The position numbers and the translations under genes are program-made. The notes under the pieces were generated by a model. That model searched no databases, was not told where the DNA came from, and was given only the letters and a program-made list of their open reading frames with translations. Shown here piece by piece: positions 21,059 to 29,653 of a DNA stretch of 33,941 bases (the first letter of the stretch is position 1; each line of letters begins with the position of its first letter). Source of the DNA: Sphingorhabdus_B arenilitoris (GTDB taxonomy: Bacteria > Pseudomonadota > Alphaproteobacteria > Sphingomonadales > Sphingomonadaceae); contig NZ_JBHSDH010000032.1 of assembly GCF_042651485.1 (NCBI RefSeq), forward strand, positions 1 through 33,941, written 5' to 3'.

Positions 21059-23005
21059 TTACGCGCCTTGCGGGGATGCGCCGCCAATATTGCTACCTTT
21101 ACGGCGTCCGGTTTTCGGGATGGCTGATCCAGTTTGCGTGACTGGCAAGGCTTTTGGTTTGTTATCATCGTCGCGGTTCATCGTTCCGGTTTCAATCAGC
21201 TGCCTGATTTCATCGCCGGTCAATGTTTCATATTCCAGCAACGCATTGGCAACGAGGTTAAACTCCTTCTTATGCTTTTTCAGCAAGGATTCCGCTCGTT
21301 TATAGCCGCGATCCAAAATCTTGCGGATTTCTTCGTCAATGGCCAGTGCGGTCTGGTTGGCCATCGGGCGGCGCTGCGCTCCGCTTTGGCCAAGATAATT
21401 TTGCGACTGATATTCATATTGGATCGGGCCAAGATCGGATAGGCCCCATTGCGTGACCATGGCAGTTGCCATGCCGGTTGCACCCTGAATATCGCTCGAC
21501 GCACCTGCCGAAACGCGTTCTTCGCCAAAAGTGATCTTTTCGGCAATCTGACCCGCCATCCAAACCGAGATATGCGCGTGCATTTGATCGCGGTGCATGG
21601 ATGTCCGGTCGGATTCAGGAAGTTGCATCACCATACCCAACGCGCGGCCACGCGGAATAATGGTCGCTTTATGGATCGGGTCCGACGCAGGTTCAAAGAA
21701 GCTGACAATTGCATGGCCCGCTTCATGGAACGCGGTCATGCGCTTTTCATCTTCGCTCATCACCATCGATTTGCGCTCGGTGCCCATCATCACCTTGTCT
21801 TTGGCCTCTTCAAACTCGCTCATCGCAACGAGCCGTTTGGCACGGCGTGCGGCCAGCAATGCGGCTTCATTGACCAAATTGGCCAGCTCAGCGCCCGAAA
21901 ATCCGGGCGTGCCTCGCGCAATAATATTGGGATCAACATCGGGTGCGAGCGGCACTTTTTTCATATGCACGTCAAGGATGAGCTTACGGCCCTTAATATC
22001 GGGCAACGGCACCGTCACCTGACGGTCAAAACGGCCGGGACGCAGCAAAGCAGGGTCAAGCACGTCAGGGCGGTTGGTCGCCGCAACGATGATGATGCCT
22101 TCATTCGCCTCAAACCCATCCATTTCAACAAGCAGCTGGTTCAGCGTCTGTTCGCGCTCATCATTTTGATTGCCAAGTCCTGCGCCGCGGCTGCGGCCCA
22201 CTGCGTCGATTTCGTCGATGAAAACGATGCAGGGTGCGTTCTTTTTTGCCTGCTCAAACATATCGCGCACACGGCTTGCGCCAACGCCGACAAACATTTC
22301 CACAAAATCGGAGCCTGAAATGGAGAAGAATGGTACGCCCGCTTCGCCCGCAATTGCGCGGGCCAGAAGCGTTTTACCCGTTCCCGGCGATCCGACAAGC
22401 AAAGCGCCTTTTGGAATTTTTCCGCCCAGACGCGAAAATTTGCCCGGATCCTTCAAAAATTCGACGATCTCCTGCAATTCTTCGCGCGCTTCGTCGATAC
22501 CCGCAACGTCTTCAAAGGTAACCTTGCCATGCTTTTCGGTCAGCAATTTGGCCTTGGACTTGCCAAAGCCCATCGCGCCGGAACCGCTGCCTTTTTGCAT
22601 CTGGCGTAACACGAAGAATGCAATGCCAAGGATTAAGAGGAATGGCAGCGCTTGATAGAGGAAGATGAGCCACATGCTCGGCTGCTCGACCTGTTTGCCT
22701 TGCACATCAACGCCTTGTTCTTCGAGCAGTTGATATAGCGACGAATCGCTGGCCACGGGCACCGTTGAAAAAGTCTCATTATTTTTCAGCTTGCCAGTGA
22801 TCTTATCAGGTGCAATGGCCACCGACTGCACTTGGCCAGCGGATACTTTTTCACGGAAATTGGAATAGCTTATGCCCTGCGCTGCATCATTTGCACCGCC
22901 GCTGAAAATAGACGCGATGATCAGGAAAGCGAAAATGATCGCTGCCCAAATCGCCATATTTTTCACCAAAGGGTTTTGGCCTTGTGGTTCTTGTTCGTCA
23001 TTCAT
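21059..23005 (-). CDS. ftsH: ATP-dependent zinc metalloprotease FtsH
   Basis: 648 residues: an N-terminal membrane helix (about 15-32), a periplasmic domain, a second helix (about 110-130) and then the AAA module. The AAA module has Walker A GSPGTGKT near residue 205, Walker B FIDEIDAVGR, and second region NRPDVLDPALLRPGRFDRQ. The HEAGH zinc site lies near residue 425. FtsH degrades membrane proteins and short-lived regulators including RpoH and LpxC. The start at 23005 is chosen because the protein then begins MNDEQEPQGQNPLVKN just before the membrane helix, with AAGG upstream. The frame extends to 23179 but overlaps tilS. The C-terminal tail is longer and basic. It follows tilS by 82 bases, the usual alphaproteobacterial order. 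Confidence 0.97.
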   Translation of the reverse strand: MNDEQEPQGQNPLVKNMAIWAAIIFAFLIIASIFSGGANDAAQGISYSNFREKVSAGQVQSVAIAPDKITGKLKNNETFSTVPVASDSSLYQLLEEQGVDVQGKQVEQPSMWLIFLYQALPFLLILGIAFFVLRQMQKGSGSGAMGFGKSKAKLLTEKHGKVTFEDVAGIDEAREELQEIVEFLKDPGKFSRLGGKIPKGALLVGSPGTGKTLLARAIAGEAGVPFFSISGSDFVEMFVGVGASRVRDMFEQAKKNAPCIVFIDEIDAVGRSRGAGLGNQNDEREQTLNQLLVEMDGFEANEGIIIVAATNRPDVLDPALLRPGRFDRQVTVPLPDIKGRKLILDVHMKKVPLAPDVDPNIIARGTPGFSGAELANLVNEAALLAARRAKRLVAMSEFEEAKDKVMMGTERKSMVMSEDEKRMTAFHEAGHAIVSFFEPASDPIHKATIIPRGRALGMVMQLPESDRTSMHRDQMHAHISVWMAGQIAEKITFGEERVSAGASSDIQGATGMATAMVTQWGLSDLGPIQYEYQSQNYLGQSGAQRRPMANQTALAIDEEIRKILDRGYKRAESLLKKHKKEFNLVANALLEYETLTGDEIRQLIETGTMNRDDDNKPKALPVTQTGSAIPKTGRRKGSNIGGASPQGA

Positions 23006-23087
23006 CGCTTTAACCTTGCCGTTTAGCTGCGTTATCTCACCCTCCAATGTAGGCGCGAATAGGTGAATGGCAATATAATAGAGCGAA

Positions 23088-24041
23088 TTATTTCTGCATG
23101 CCTCTGGGCGGGGCAGGGCGAAGCAGCCATTTGTCGCCGCCCTTGCACAAAATATCCCCAATGCTCGCCGTTTCGCCACGCTTTATACTGTGCAATAGCC
23201 GCGTGATCGCTCCGCCCCTCGGCTCAAATTCGGGGGATAGCTGCTGCAAAGCGATGCGCAGCAGGCGGCGAAGCAATTCGGGCGGCAGGTCGGCAGGGTC
23301 CAGCCAAATTTGACCGTCTTGTGCGGATATATGCGTTTCGCGCAAACGCTGCGCAGTCCAATCCAGCGCGGCCGATGCTTCGGCCAGTGCTGCGGCGCTA
23401 TTGGCTGCCGCCAACGGGTTTAGCGGATGGTCCATGCTGGCCAGCCATTGCCGTATACGCACGCGGTCAAAATCTTCGTTCCGGTTGCTGGGGTCGGCGA
23501 TTGCAGAAACACCGGCTGCGTCGCAGATGGAGATCAGCTCTGCCTTCGTGAAATTGAGCAATGGGCGGATGATCCGGCCATTTTGGGTCCGCACCGCCGA
23601 AAGACCATCGACGCCGCTGCCCCGGGCGAGGCGCATCAATATCGTTTCCAGCTGGTCATCGGCATGATGCGCCGTTGCGATCCAAGCGCACTCGCGCCGG
23701 TCTGCCCAGCGATGGAGGGCGGCATAGCGTGCGGCGCGGGCCTGTGATTGAATATTGCCGGTGATGGCGCTGTCTGGGTGCAAAATGTCACAGCTTAACC
23801 CGCGTTCTGCGCATATTTGCGCAACATAGCGGGCTTCCGCTGCGGCCTCAGTGCGCAGCTGGTGGTCAACCGTGGCAACAATGAACTTGCCGGGCAACAC
23901 ATCATGGGCGAGCAGCATCAAGGCAAGGCTATCGGGGCCGCCCGAAACAGCCAATCCCATCTGGCCATCCCATTCCGATAAAGGAACGTCTAGGATCGTT
24001 TCGATATTGGCCCTAAACCGGCTTTGATATTCAGCCGTCAC
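23088..24041 (-). CDS. tilS: tRNA(Ile)-lysidine synthase
   Basis: 317 residues of the PP-loop ATP pyrophosphatase family, with the S33-G-G-P-D-S38 P-loop, VDHQLR and TAHHADDQLETILMRLARGSG motifs. TilS attaches lysine to C34 of the CAU-anticodon tRNA(Ile), changing it to read AUA. The start is a GTG at 24041, six bases after the cpoB stop, with only a weak ribosome binding site, so coupling to cpoB translation is likely. The C-terminal substrate-binding part is shorter than in E. coli, as is common in alphaproteobacteria. Confidence 0.93.
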   Translation of the reverse strand: MTAEYQSRFRANIETILDVPLSEWDGQMGLAVSGGPDSLALMLLAHDVLPGKFIVATVDHQLRTEAAAEARYVAQICAERGLSCDILHPDSAITGNIQSQARAARYAALHRWADRRECAWIATAHHADDQLETILMRLARGSGVDGLSAVRTQNGRIIRPLLNFTKAELISICDAAGVSAIADPSNRNEDFDRVRIRQWLASMDHPLNPLAAANSAAALAEASAALDWTAQRLRETHISAQDGQIWLDPADLPPELLRRLLRIALQQLSPEFEPRGGAITRLLHSIKRGETASIGDILCKGGDKWLLRPAPPRGMQK

Positions 24042-24047
24042 ACTTAC

Positions 24048-24944
24048 TTATTTACATTTTGCCCGGGCGCGGCCCGATGCAACCCTGTCGGACAAGCGGC
24101 CCGATGCGATATCGGGATAAGCCTCGGCCAATTGGCCAAAAGCCTCGCATGCTTCGACAGGTTTATTCAGGTCGATTAACGCCACGCCAAGGAAATACAG
24201 GCTGTCAGGCGCCCGTTCGCCGCGCGGGTCATCCTTGTAATTGTCATACAGGATTTTGACGGCACTGGCCGGTTTCTTGTCATCCAGCCAAGCCCGGCCC
24301 AGCAGGTTACGCGCAAAGCTGGCACGGGGATGTTTGGGGAATTTCTTCACCGTATCGGCCAATTGCACCTGCGCTTCGGGATAAAATTTGCCTTCCCATA
24401 AACGGTAACCATAGGTGTAGCTATCGTCGAAGGCATCGCCAGTAACAGGCTTTTCTATTGCAGCTACCGCTTGCATCCGAGCCGTGCTGGCGACGGTTGT
24501 TGTTTTTGGCGGTGTTGAGTTCGCGGCGGGCAGTGGCACCGCCGCGGCCGTGTTGGCGGGTGGAGCGGTCGCCGCAGCTTTTTGCTGCTTCAACTCTGCT
24601 TCTACCGCTTTTAGGCGTTCGTCCATTAGTCGGTAATTGTTATTTTGCCGTTCCACCTGCCCGGTCAAAGTCGCAAGCTGCGCCTCCAACGCGTCAACGC
24701 GCACGATCAGGTCGCTAACCGCCGAAGATGAGCTGTTATTGCTATTTGGGGTCGCGGTTTCTGGTTTAATTTCCGGTTCAAAAAACTTCCCCGCGCCATT
24801 GGGAAAAACTTGGCGCTGAACAGCAACCATTTCCTTTTCCAGTTTTTTGACCCGGCCTTCCACATTGGCATCCTGTGCCAAGGCGGCATGGCTTCCCGCA
24901 AACAGCGTGGCCGCTGCGCCTAATAGTGCCAGTCGAAGCTTCAT
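24048..24944 (-). CDS. cpoB: Cell division coordinator CpoB (YbgF), Tol-Pal associated
   Basis: 298 residues with a signal peptide (cleavage near residue 23 after ALAQ). An N-terminal coiled coil (VEGRVKKLEKEMVAVQRQVF, VDALEAQLATLTGQVERQNNNYR) is followed by a Pro/Ala/Thr linker and a C-terminal TPR domain of three repeats (AFDDSYTYGYRLWEGKFYPEA onward). CpoB/YbgF is periplasmic, trimerises through the coiled coil and coordinates outer-membrane constriction with peptidoglycan synthesis at division. The start at 24944 has GGAAGG upstream and begins with the signal peptide. The usual pal/tol genes are not adjacent on this side, and a RodZ-like gene precedes it instead. Confidence 0.9.
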   Translation of the reverse strand: MKLRLALLGAAATLFAGSHAALAQDANVEGRVKKLEKEMVAVQRQVFPNGAGKFFEPEIKPETATPNSNNSSSSAVSDLIVRVDALEAQLATLTGQVERQNNNYRLMDERLKAVEAELKQQKAAATAPPANTAAAVPLPAANSTPPKTTTVASTARMQAVAAIEKPVTGDAFDDSYTYGYRLWEGKFYPEAQVQLADTVKKFPKHPRASFARNLLGRAWLDDKKPASAVKILYDNYKDDPRGERAPDSLYFLGVALIDLNKPVEACEAFGQLAEAYPDIASGRLSDRVASGRARAKCK

Positions 24945-25031
24945 TTTCTTCCTTCCAATATGGACGCCGTTATGCTGGACTATAGTGTGCTTCGTCAATG
25001 GGATAAAGCCTTTCCGCAATAGCGAATCCAA

Positions 25032-25871
25032 TCACTGACCAGATGGCGGTGCTGCCGTGCCACCACCCGCGCCAGCCGCAGTTGGCTGTGACGGCTGCGC
25101 CGCGCGGGCCGAAAGCGCAGACGCGCTGACCCCTATATCAGCAATCGTTTTTGTGCCATCGCCCAGCGGCGCAATAGCGGCGCCATCGACCGTGATTTTC
25201 AGCATGTCGGGCCGACCGGTAACAATCATCGGTCCATTTGCATCCTTGGGCACATTATAGCTTTGACCCGGTTTCATCTCTGCTTCGAACAACCGTTTAT
25301 TGTCGGCATCATATATTTTGATCCACACATTATCGGTTGCCGTGATGACCACTTGTCCATCCGCCGCAGTGGTGGCAGGCGCGGCTGCGTCGGGCGCTGG
25401 AGCTGTTTCGGCTGCGGCGGCATTATCTTCCACCGGTGCGGCAACCGGATCACTGGTGATCGAATTGCGCCAGATGAAAAAACCAGCAATAATCAATATG
25501 GCGATAATAGCTGCGGTCCATGCCAGCGTCTTGGAGGGCACGCTGGTCGGATCGGCCGGCTCATAATCTTGTGAGGGAATATGATGCCCGGACAAACCGG
25601 CATCGCTTAATTCACCGCGAAGCTGCGCAATCAATTGCGCATCGTCAAGCTCCACCGCTTTGGCATACGACCGCGAAAAACCGATCATGTAAGTGCTGCC
25701 GGGCATTTTGGCATATTGTGATTTTTCAATCGATTCCAGATGCCGCATAGGAATACGGGTTTTCTCGGCCACTGTTTCCAGCGACCATCCACGCCGTTCG
25801 CGTTCTTCCTTTAATTTTTCGCCCACAGTTTGAAATGCGAACTCATGATTTTCCGGCGCTTCTTCTTCCAA
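25032..25871 (-). CDS. RodZ-like membrane-anchored HTH protein (HTH_25 + DUF4115)
   Basis: 279 residues: a cytoplasmic HTH domain at about 13-80 (VGEKLKEERERRGWSLETVAEKTRI, YMIGFSRSYAK), then one membrane helix at about 128-147, an Ala/Pro-rich linker, and a C-terminal beta-rich DUF4115 domain (VVITATDNVWIKIYDADN...). RodZ couples MreB filaments to the elongation machinery and affects cell shape. Alphaproteobacterial copies are diverse, so RodZ-like is as far as I go. The start is a TTG at 25871 with GGAGAG upstream; an out-of-frame ATG lies just before. It lies 87 bases upstream of cpoB and follows ptsP by 132 bases. Confidence 0.85.
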   Translation of the reverse strand: MEEEAPENHEFAFQTVGEKLKEERERRGWSLETVAEKTRIPMRHLESIEKSQYAKMPGSTYMIGFSRSYAKAVELDDAQLIAQLRGELSDAGLSGHHIPSQDYEPADPTSVPSKTLAWTAAIIAILIIAGFFIWRNSITSDPVAAPVEDNAAAAETAPAPDAAAPATTAADGQVVITATDNVWIKIYDADNKRLFEAEMKPGQSYNVPKDANGPMIVTGRPDMLKITVDGAAIAPLGDGTKTIADIGVSASALSARAAQPSQPTAAGAGGGTAAPPSGQ

Positions 25872-26003
25872 AACATCTCTCCAGACCCGATAAACCCGTC
25901 TCTAACGGACGATAAGCTGACAATGGCACTCACTGACCGAAAGTCAATGCTGAATAGCGCGGTTTGCGGGGCTTTCAGGGGCCAATTGATACAAGTGTTT
26001 ACA

Positions 26004-28268
26004 TCAACCGAGTTCAACACCCTGCTGCTGCGCCCATTCGGTTAGGACATCCCGCAAATTTTCCGGCGGTTTAGTAAGCAATTCTTCCATTTTCGCGGCA
26101 ATCGCTGCGCTGTCGAGCGAACGAACCATTGCCTTAATCGGTCCGATGCCCGCCGGTGTGATCGATAACCGTTTAACGCCTATACCAATCAGCGCCATCG
26201 CCTCCAATGGCCTGCCGCCCATCTCGCCGCAGACGGCAATGTCGACATTATGGCCTTCATTCGCTTTGACGACGCGGCGGATGAAGCGCAATATGGCGGG
26301 GCTTAGCCAGTCATAGCGTTCGGCAAGGCGCGGGTCGGCCCGGTCTGCGGCGAATAGAAATTGGGTCAGGTCATTGGTGCCGATTGACAGAAAATCAATT
26401 TTGGGCAGCAATATATCTAGCGCATCCGCCAGCGCCGGAACCTCCAGCATCGCGCCATAACGTATTTTGCTGGGCAAAGCTTTTTTGCGGCTGGTTAAAA
26501 AGGCGAGCTGTGCATCGAACACCGCCTTGCACGCATCAAATTCCCATGGTTCGGCAAGCATCGGGAACATCACATTCAATGTCCGTCCCGCCGATGCCTC
26601 TAACAATGCCCGCGCCTGCGCCTTCATCAAGCCTTCATTGTCGAGCGATAAGCGCACCGCGCGCCAGCCCAATGCTGGATTTTCCTCGTCAATCTGACCC
26701 GCGCGAATATAAGGTAGCGCTTTATCGCCGCCGACATCAATGGTTCGAAAAATCACAGGCTTGTTGCCCGCGGCGTCCATCACCTCGCGGTAAAAGCGCT
26801 GCTGTTTTTCGCGTTGCGGCAGAGTGGCGGAAATCAGGAATTGAAACTCCGTGCGGAACAGGCCGATACCGTCTGCGCCGGTTAAGGCCACCGACGCGAC
26901 ATCATCGCGCAGGCCCGCATTTATCATTAACGTTACCCGTTCGCCATTGGTTGTAATCGGTTCATGCTCGCGCATCGCGGCATAACGGGCGCGTTTTTTC
27001 TGCTGATCGGCAAGCTCACCTTGAAAGGCTTCGATCGCAGGCTCACTGGGGCGGACGATGACGCTTTTTTCGTCGGCATTCAGCAGCAGCATGTCGCCGT
27101 CGCCGATCTGATGCCTGACCCCCGCGACACGGCCGAGTACTGGAATGCCCATGGCGCGCGCGACGATAGTAACATGAGCGGTCAGCGACCCCTCCTCCAA
27201 TATCACCCCGCGCAGCCGCCTTTTGTCATATTCCAAAAGCTCGGCCGGACCCAGATTTCGCGCGATCAGGATGCTGTCCTGTTTCAACCCCATTTGCGCT
27301 GCCGTGGTCATCTGCCCGGAAACAATACGCAGCAACCGGTTCGCCAGATCCTCCAGATCGTGCATCCGGTCGGCAAGCAGCGGGTCGTCAATTTGCCGCA
27401 TCCGCATCCGCGTGCGTTGTTGCACCCGCTCAATCGCTGCTTCAGCCGTCAGGCCGCTGTCAATCGCTTCATTGATCCGGCGTGACCAGCCTTCGTCATA
27501 CGCGAACATTTTATAGGTTGCCAAAACCTCTTCATGTTCGCCGCCGACGGCAAAATCGGCTTGCGACGCCATCCGGTCAATCTGTTCGCGCATTTTGTCA
27601 AAGGCGGAATAGACGCGGTGACGTTCGGCCTCGATATCTTCGGCAACCGTATGTTCGATCCGAATGCTCGGTTTGTGGAAAATCGCGGTTCCCGCCGCCA
27701 TACCCTTTACCAGCGGCAGGCCGTTGAGCACCAAGGTGCCGCTGCTAATCGCGCCGGTAACAGAGGATGGGTCAATTAAATCGGCATTGGCGATCAGTTC
27801 GGCCAGCACCATCGCCACGGTTTGCAGCGCCTCTATCTCCACCTCTTCATATCGGCGGGGATCGACATGCTGCACGCATACCACGCCAACCGCTTGTTCG
27901 GCGCGCACAATCGGTACGCCGGCAAAACTGTGAAAGCGCTCTTCACCCGTTTCCGGCATATAACGGAAATTGGGGTGCGATGCCGCCTCGTCTAGGTTCA
28001 GCGTTTCGACATTGTCGGCAATCGTGCCAACCAACCCTTCGCCAAGGCCAAGCCGCGTGACATGGACCGCTTCTTCATTCAGGCCGCGCGTTGCAAATAG
28101 TTCCAGCGAACCATCGCGCAGCAAATAGATGGAGCAAACCTCACTTGCGAGCGCGTTGCCGATAATATCGACAACCTGGTTCAGCTTTGCTTGCGCATTG
28201 CCTTTTGCGGCCATGACATCATGCAGGCCGGTTAATATTTCGCGGGCGGATCGTGAGGCTGTTTCCAT
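26004..28268 (-). CDS. ptsP: Phosphoenolpyruvate-protein phosphotransferase PtsP (enzyme I-Ntr)
   Basis: 754 residues: an N-terminal GAF domain (about 15-165), then the PTS enzyme I modules. The phospho-histidine swivelling domain has GSLTAHVTIVARAMGIPVLG, with the active-site His near residue 365. The PEP-binding TIM barrel carries GIGLFRTEFQFL, GGDKALPYI and a C-terminal CGEMGG. Enzyme I-Ntr takes phosphate from PEP and passes it to NPr and EIIA-Ntr, linking carbon/nitrogen status to regulation. The GAF domain senses glutamine or 2-oxoglutarate in relatives. The CGEMGG variant of the usual CGEMAG is a small deviation. The glnBA operon lies 3 kb away. Confidence 0.95.
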   Translation of the reverse strand: METASRSAREILTGLHDVMAAKGNAQAKLNQVVDIIGNALASEVCSIYLLRDGSLELFATRGLNEEAVHVTRLGLGEGLVGTIADNVETLNLDEAASHPNFRYMPETGEERFHSFAGVPIVRAEQAVGVVCVQHVDPRRYEEVEIEALQTVAMVLAELIANADLIDPSSVTGAISSGTLVLNGLPLVKGMAAGTAIFHKPSIRIEHTVAEDIEAERHRVYSAFDKMREQIDRMASQADFAVGGEHEEVLATYKMFAYDEGWSRRINEAIDSGLTAEAAIERVQQRTRMRMRQIDDPLLADRMHDLEDLANRLLRIVSGQMTTAAQMGLKQDSILIARNLGPAELLEYDKRRLRGVILEEGSLTAHVTIVARAMGIPVLGRVAGVRHQIGDGDMLLLNADEKSVIVRPSEPAIEAFQGELADQQKKRARYAAMREHEPITTNGERVTLMINAGLRDDVASVALTGADGIGLFRTEFQFLISATLPQREKQQRFYREVMDAAGNKPVIFRTIDVGGDKALPYIRAGQIDEENPALGWRAVRLSLDNEGLMKAQARALLEASAGRTLNVMFPMLAEPWEFDACKAVFDAQLAFLTSRKKALPSKIRYGAMLEVPALADALDILLPKIDFLSIGTNDLTQFLFAADRADPRLAERYDWLSPAILRFIRRVVKANEGHNVDIAVCGEMGGRPLEAMALIGIGVKRLSITPAGIGPIKAMVRSLDSAAIAAKMEELLTKPPENLRDVLTEWAQQQGVELG

Positions 28269-28377
28269 ATAGCCTAGAGACTTAGCACAGCCCTATCGGC
28301 TGCGCGAGTGCGCGAAGCATTTTTTTGACCTGAAGACCGGAAATAAATTTCCCTTAACCGAAATTGCGGCGGGATTT

Positions 28378-28545
28378 TTATCCGTGCGCCAATTCCTGCG
28401 CCATGACATCTTTCAAATGCAGCTTTTGTTTTTTGAGGTCCAATATCGCCTTGGCATCGGGGAGCGGCCTGTTTTCCTCTCGTTCAAGCTTTGCTTCCAA
28501 TTCCTGGTGCTTGATCCGTAATGCGGACATATGGCTATTGTTCAC
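28378..28545 (-). CDS. Small DUF465 (YdcH-like) protein
   Basis: 55 residues, all helical: SALRIKHQELEAKLEREENRPLPDAKAILDLKKQKLHLKDVMAQEL, two antiparallel helices as in DUF465 proteins. The GTG at 28545 has AAGGAG six bases upstream and gives the typical NNSHMSAL beginning. The frame continues upstream without support. It is divergent from a second DUF465 gene 150 bases away. The role of the family is unknown. Small size and conservation suggest a structural or RNA/protein-binding helper. Confidence 0.8.
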   Translation of the reverse strand: MNNSHMSALRIKHQELEAKLEREENRPLPDAKAILDLKKQKLHLKDVMAQELAHG

Positions 28546-28695
28546 CTCATTCTCCTTTTTTATGAGACTCGACGACATAAGGACAAGAGTAAAACATGAA
28601 ATTTTCATCATGTCTGCCCCCAAATTTTGAAATTTCCTTCCACTCGCCCGATTTAGGCGGTGACTTGTTAACCCTATCGGGTCTATGATTACCGC

Positions 28696-28893
28696 ATGAA
28701 CGATGAAGGCTATCAGCATCAGTTGGAAACATTACGGATTGAGCATCGCGATCTTGATGATGCGATTTCCGTGTTGCAGGAACAGCCGCTGGTCAATCAA
28801 ATGCAAATTGCCAGATTGAAAAAGAAAAAGCTGATTTTGAAAGATCAGATACGGCGGCTGGAAGATCAGTTGATCCCCGACATCATCGCCTGA
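28696..28893 (+). CDS. Small DUF465 (YdcH-like) protein
   Basis: 65 residues of the DUF465 pattern: LETLRIEHRDLDDAISVLQEQPLVNQMQIARLKKKKLILKDQIRRLEDQL. The first helix and the K-rich second helix match the protein encoded divergently at 28378-28545, so the pair are paralogues. The ribosome binding site is weak. It lies 122 bases before the RcdA-like gene on the same strand, which recalls the alphaproteobacterial arrangement in which DUF465 genes flank DUF1465. Confidence 0.8.
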   Translation: MNDEGYQHQLETLRIEHRDLDDAISVLQEQPLVNQMQIARLKKKKLILKDQIRRLEDQLIPDIIA

Positions 28894-29015
28894 CATCCCG
28901 TCAATCTTCACAGGTCGCGGCCTGTGCGTTTCAAAGCGGCACAGGGCAGATTTATTCTGTGGAAATAAGGTAAACGCGCTAACATTGTGACGGCGAAGCT
29001 GTCATATAGCCGCTT

Positions 29016-29465
29016 ATGAATATGCCTCAGACCGAAATGACGTCGAAATTGATCGACGCGCTCTATACCGAAGCGATGCTGCTTGCGGATGAAGCGCGGT
29101 CTTATTTTGACCGCGATCCGGTTGCGGGCGGACTGCCTGCGGATATCGCAGTGGCATTTTCGTGTGAGTCACTGAAAGTCACCACGCGGTTGATGCATTC
29201 GATCGCATGGCTACTTAATCAAAAAGCATATCGTGCAGGCGAAATAGATCAGGCCGAAATGACCAATGAAGCCCGGGAGCTTGGTTATGCACCGGCCAGC
29301 GACGATATATTGGCCCAACGCTTCCCCGAAGAGGCGCAGGAAATAATTCAGGCGAGCGAGGATTTATATTTCCGTATCCAGCGGCTCAACGCCCGGCTGC
29401 GCGAACAGCAATCGGAGTTACCGGAGCCAGTCCGGCTACGCGAAAAGATTCTGCAAGCCTTTTGA
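29016..29465 (+). CDS. rcdA: DUF1465-family protein, RcdA-like regulator of CtrA degradation
   Basis: 149 residues, helical, matching DUF1465: TSKLIDALYTEAMLLADEARSYFDR, VAFSCESLKVTTRLMHSIAWLL, and LRE...LPEPVRLREKILQ. DUF1465 includes Caulobacter RcdA, an adaptor that works with PopA and CpdR to deliver the cell-cycle regulator CtrA and other substrates to ClpXP. The gene symbol is assigned by family, and orthologous function in this species is not shown. No operon partner follows. The next 188 bases hold only the glnA terminator. Confidence 0.75.
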   Translation: MNMPQTEMTSKLIDALYTEAMLLADEARSYFDRDPVAGGLPADIAVAFSCESLKVTTRLMHSIAWLLNQKAYRAGEIDQAEMTNEARELGYAPASDDILAQRFPEEAQEIIQASEDLYFRIQRLNARLREQQSELPEPVRLREKILQAF

Positions 29466-29603
29466 CGCGGGTTATCCTGCGCCCCATTTGTCCTACCTTT
29501 GAAATTCGCCCATTGGCGGGCACCTAATCTGCTACATTACCCATAATTGGCGAGGCAGGGCATGCCAGTGCCGCCCAAGTACAAAGCGATATGCAAATAA
29601 AAA

Positions 29604-29631
29604 AGGCGCGCTCCGTTGCGGGAGCGCGCCT
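29604..29631 (-). terminator. Rho-independent terminator of glnA (bidirectional)
   Basis: An 11-bp perfect GC-rich stem (AGGCGCGCTCC with GGAGCGCGCCT) around a 6-base loop. Read on the minus strand it is followed by TTTTTTATTT, ending glnA. Read on the plus strand it ends in GTATTTTT, so it may also serve the RcdA-like gene. Confidence 0.9.
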
Positions 29632-29653
29632 GTATTTTTAACCGCTTACCGGA

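Noticed and set aside
23006..23100. RpoH-type promoter for ftsH (ATTGCCA, 14 bases, CCTACATT)
   Set aside because: The -35 lacks the first C and the -10 matches CCCCATNT poorly, although ftsH is a classic heat-shock gene. Not strong enough to list.
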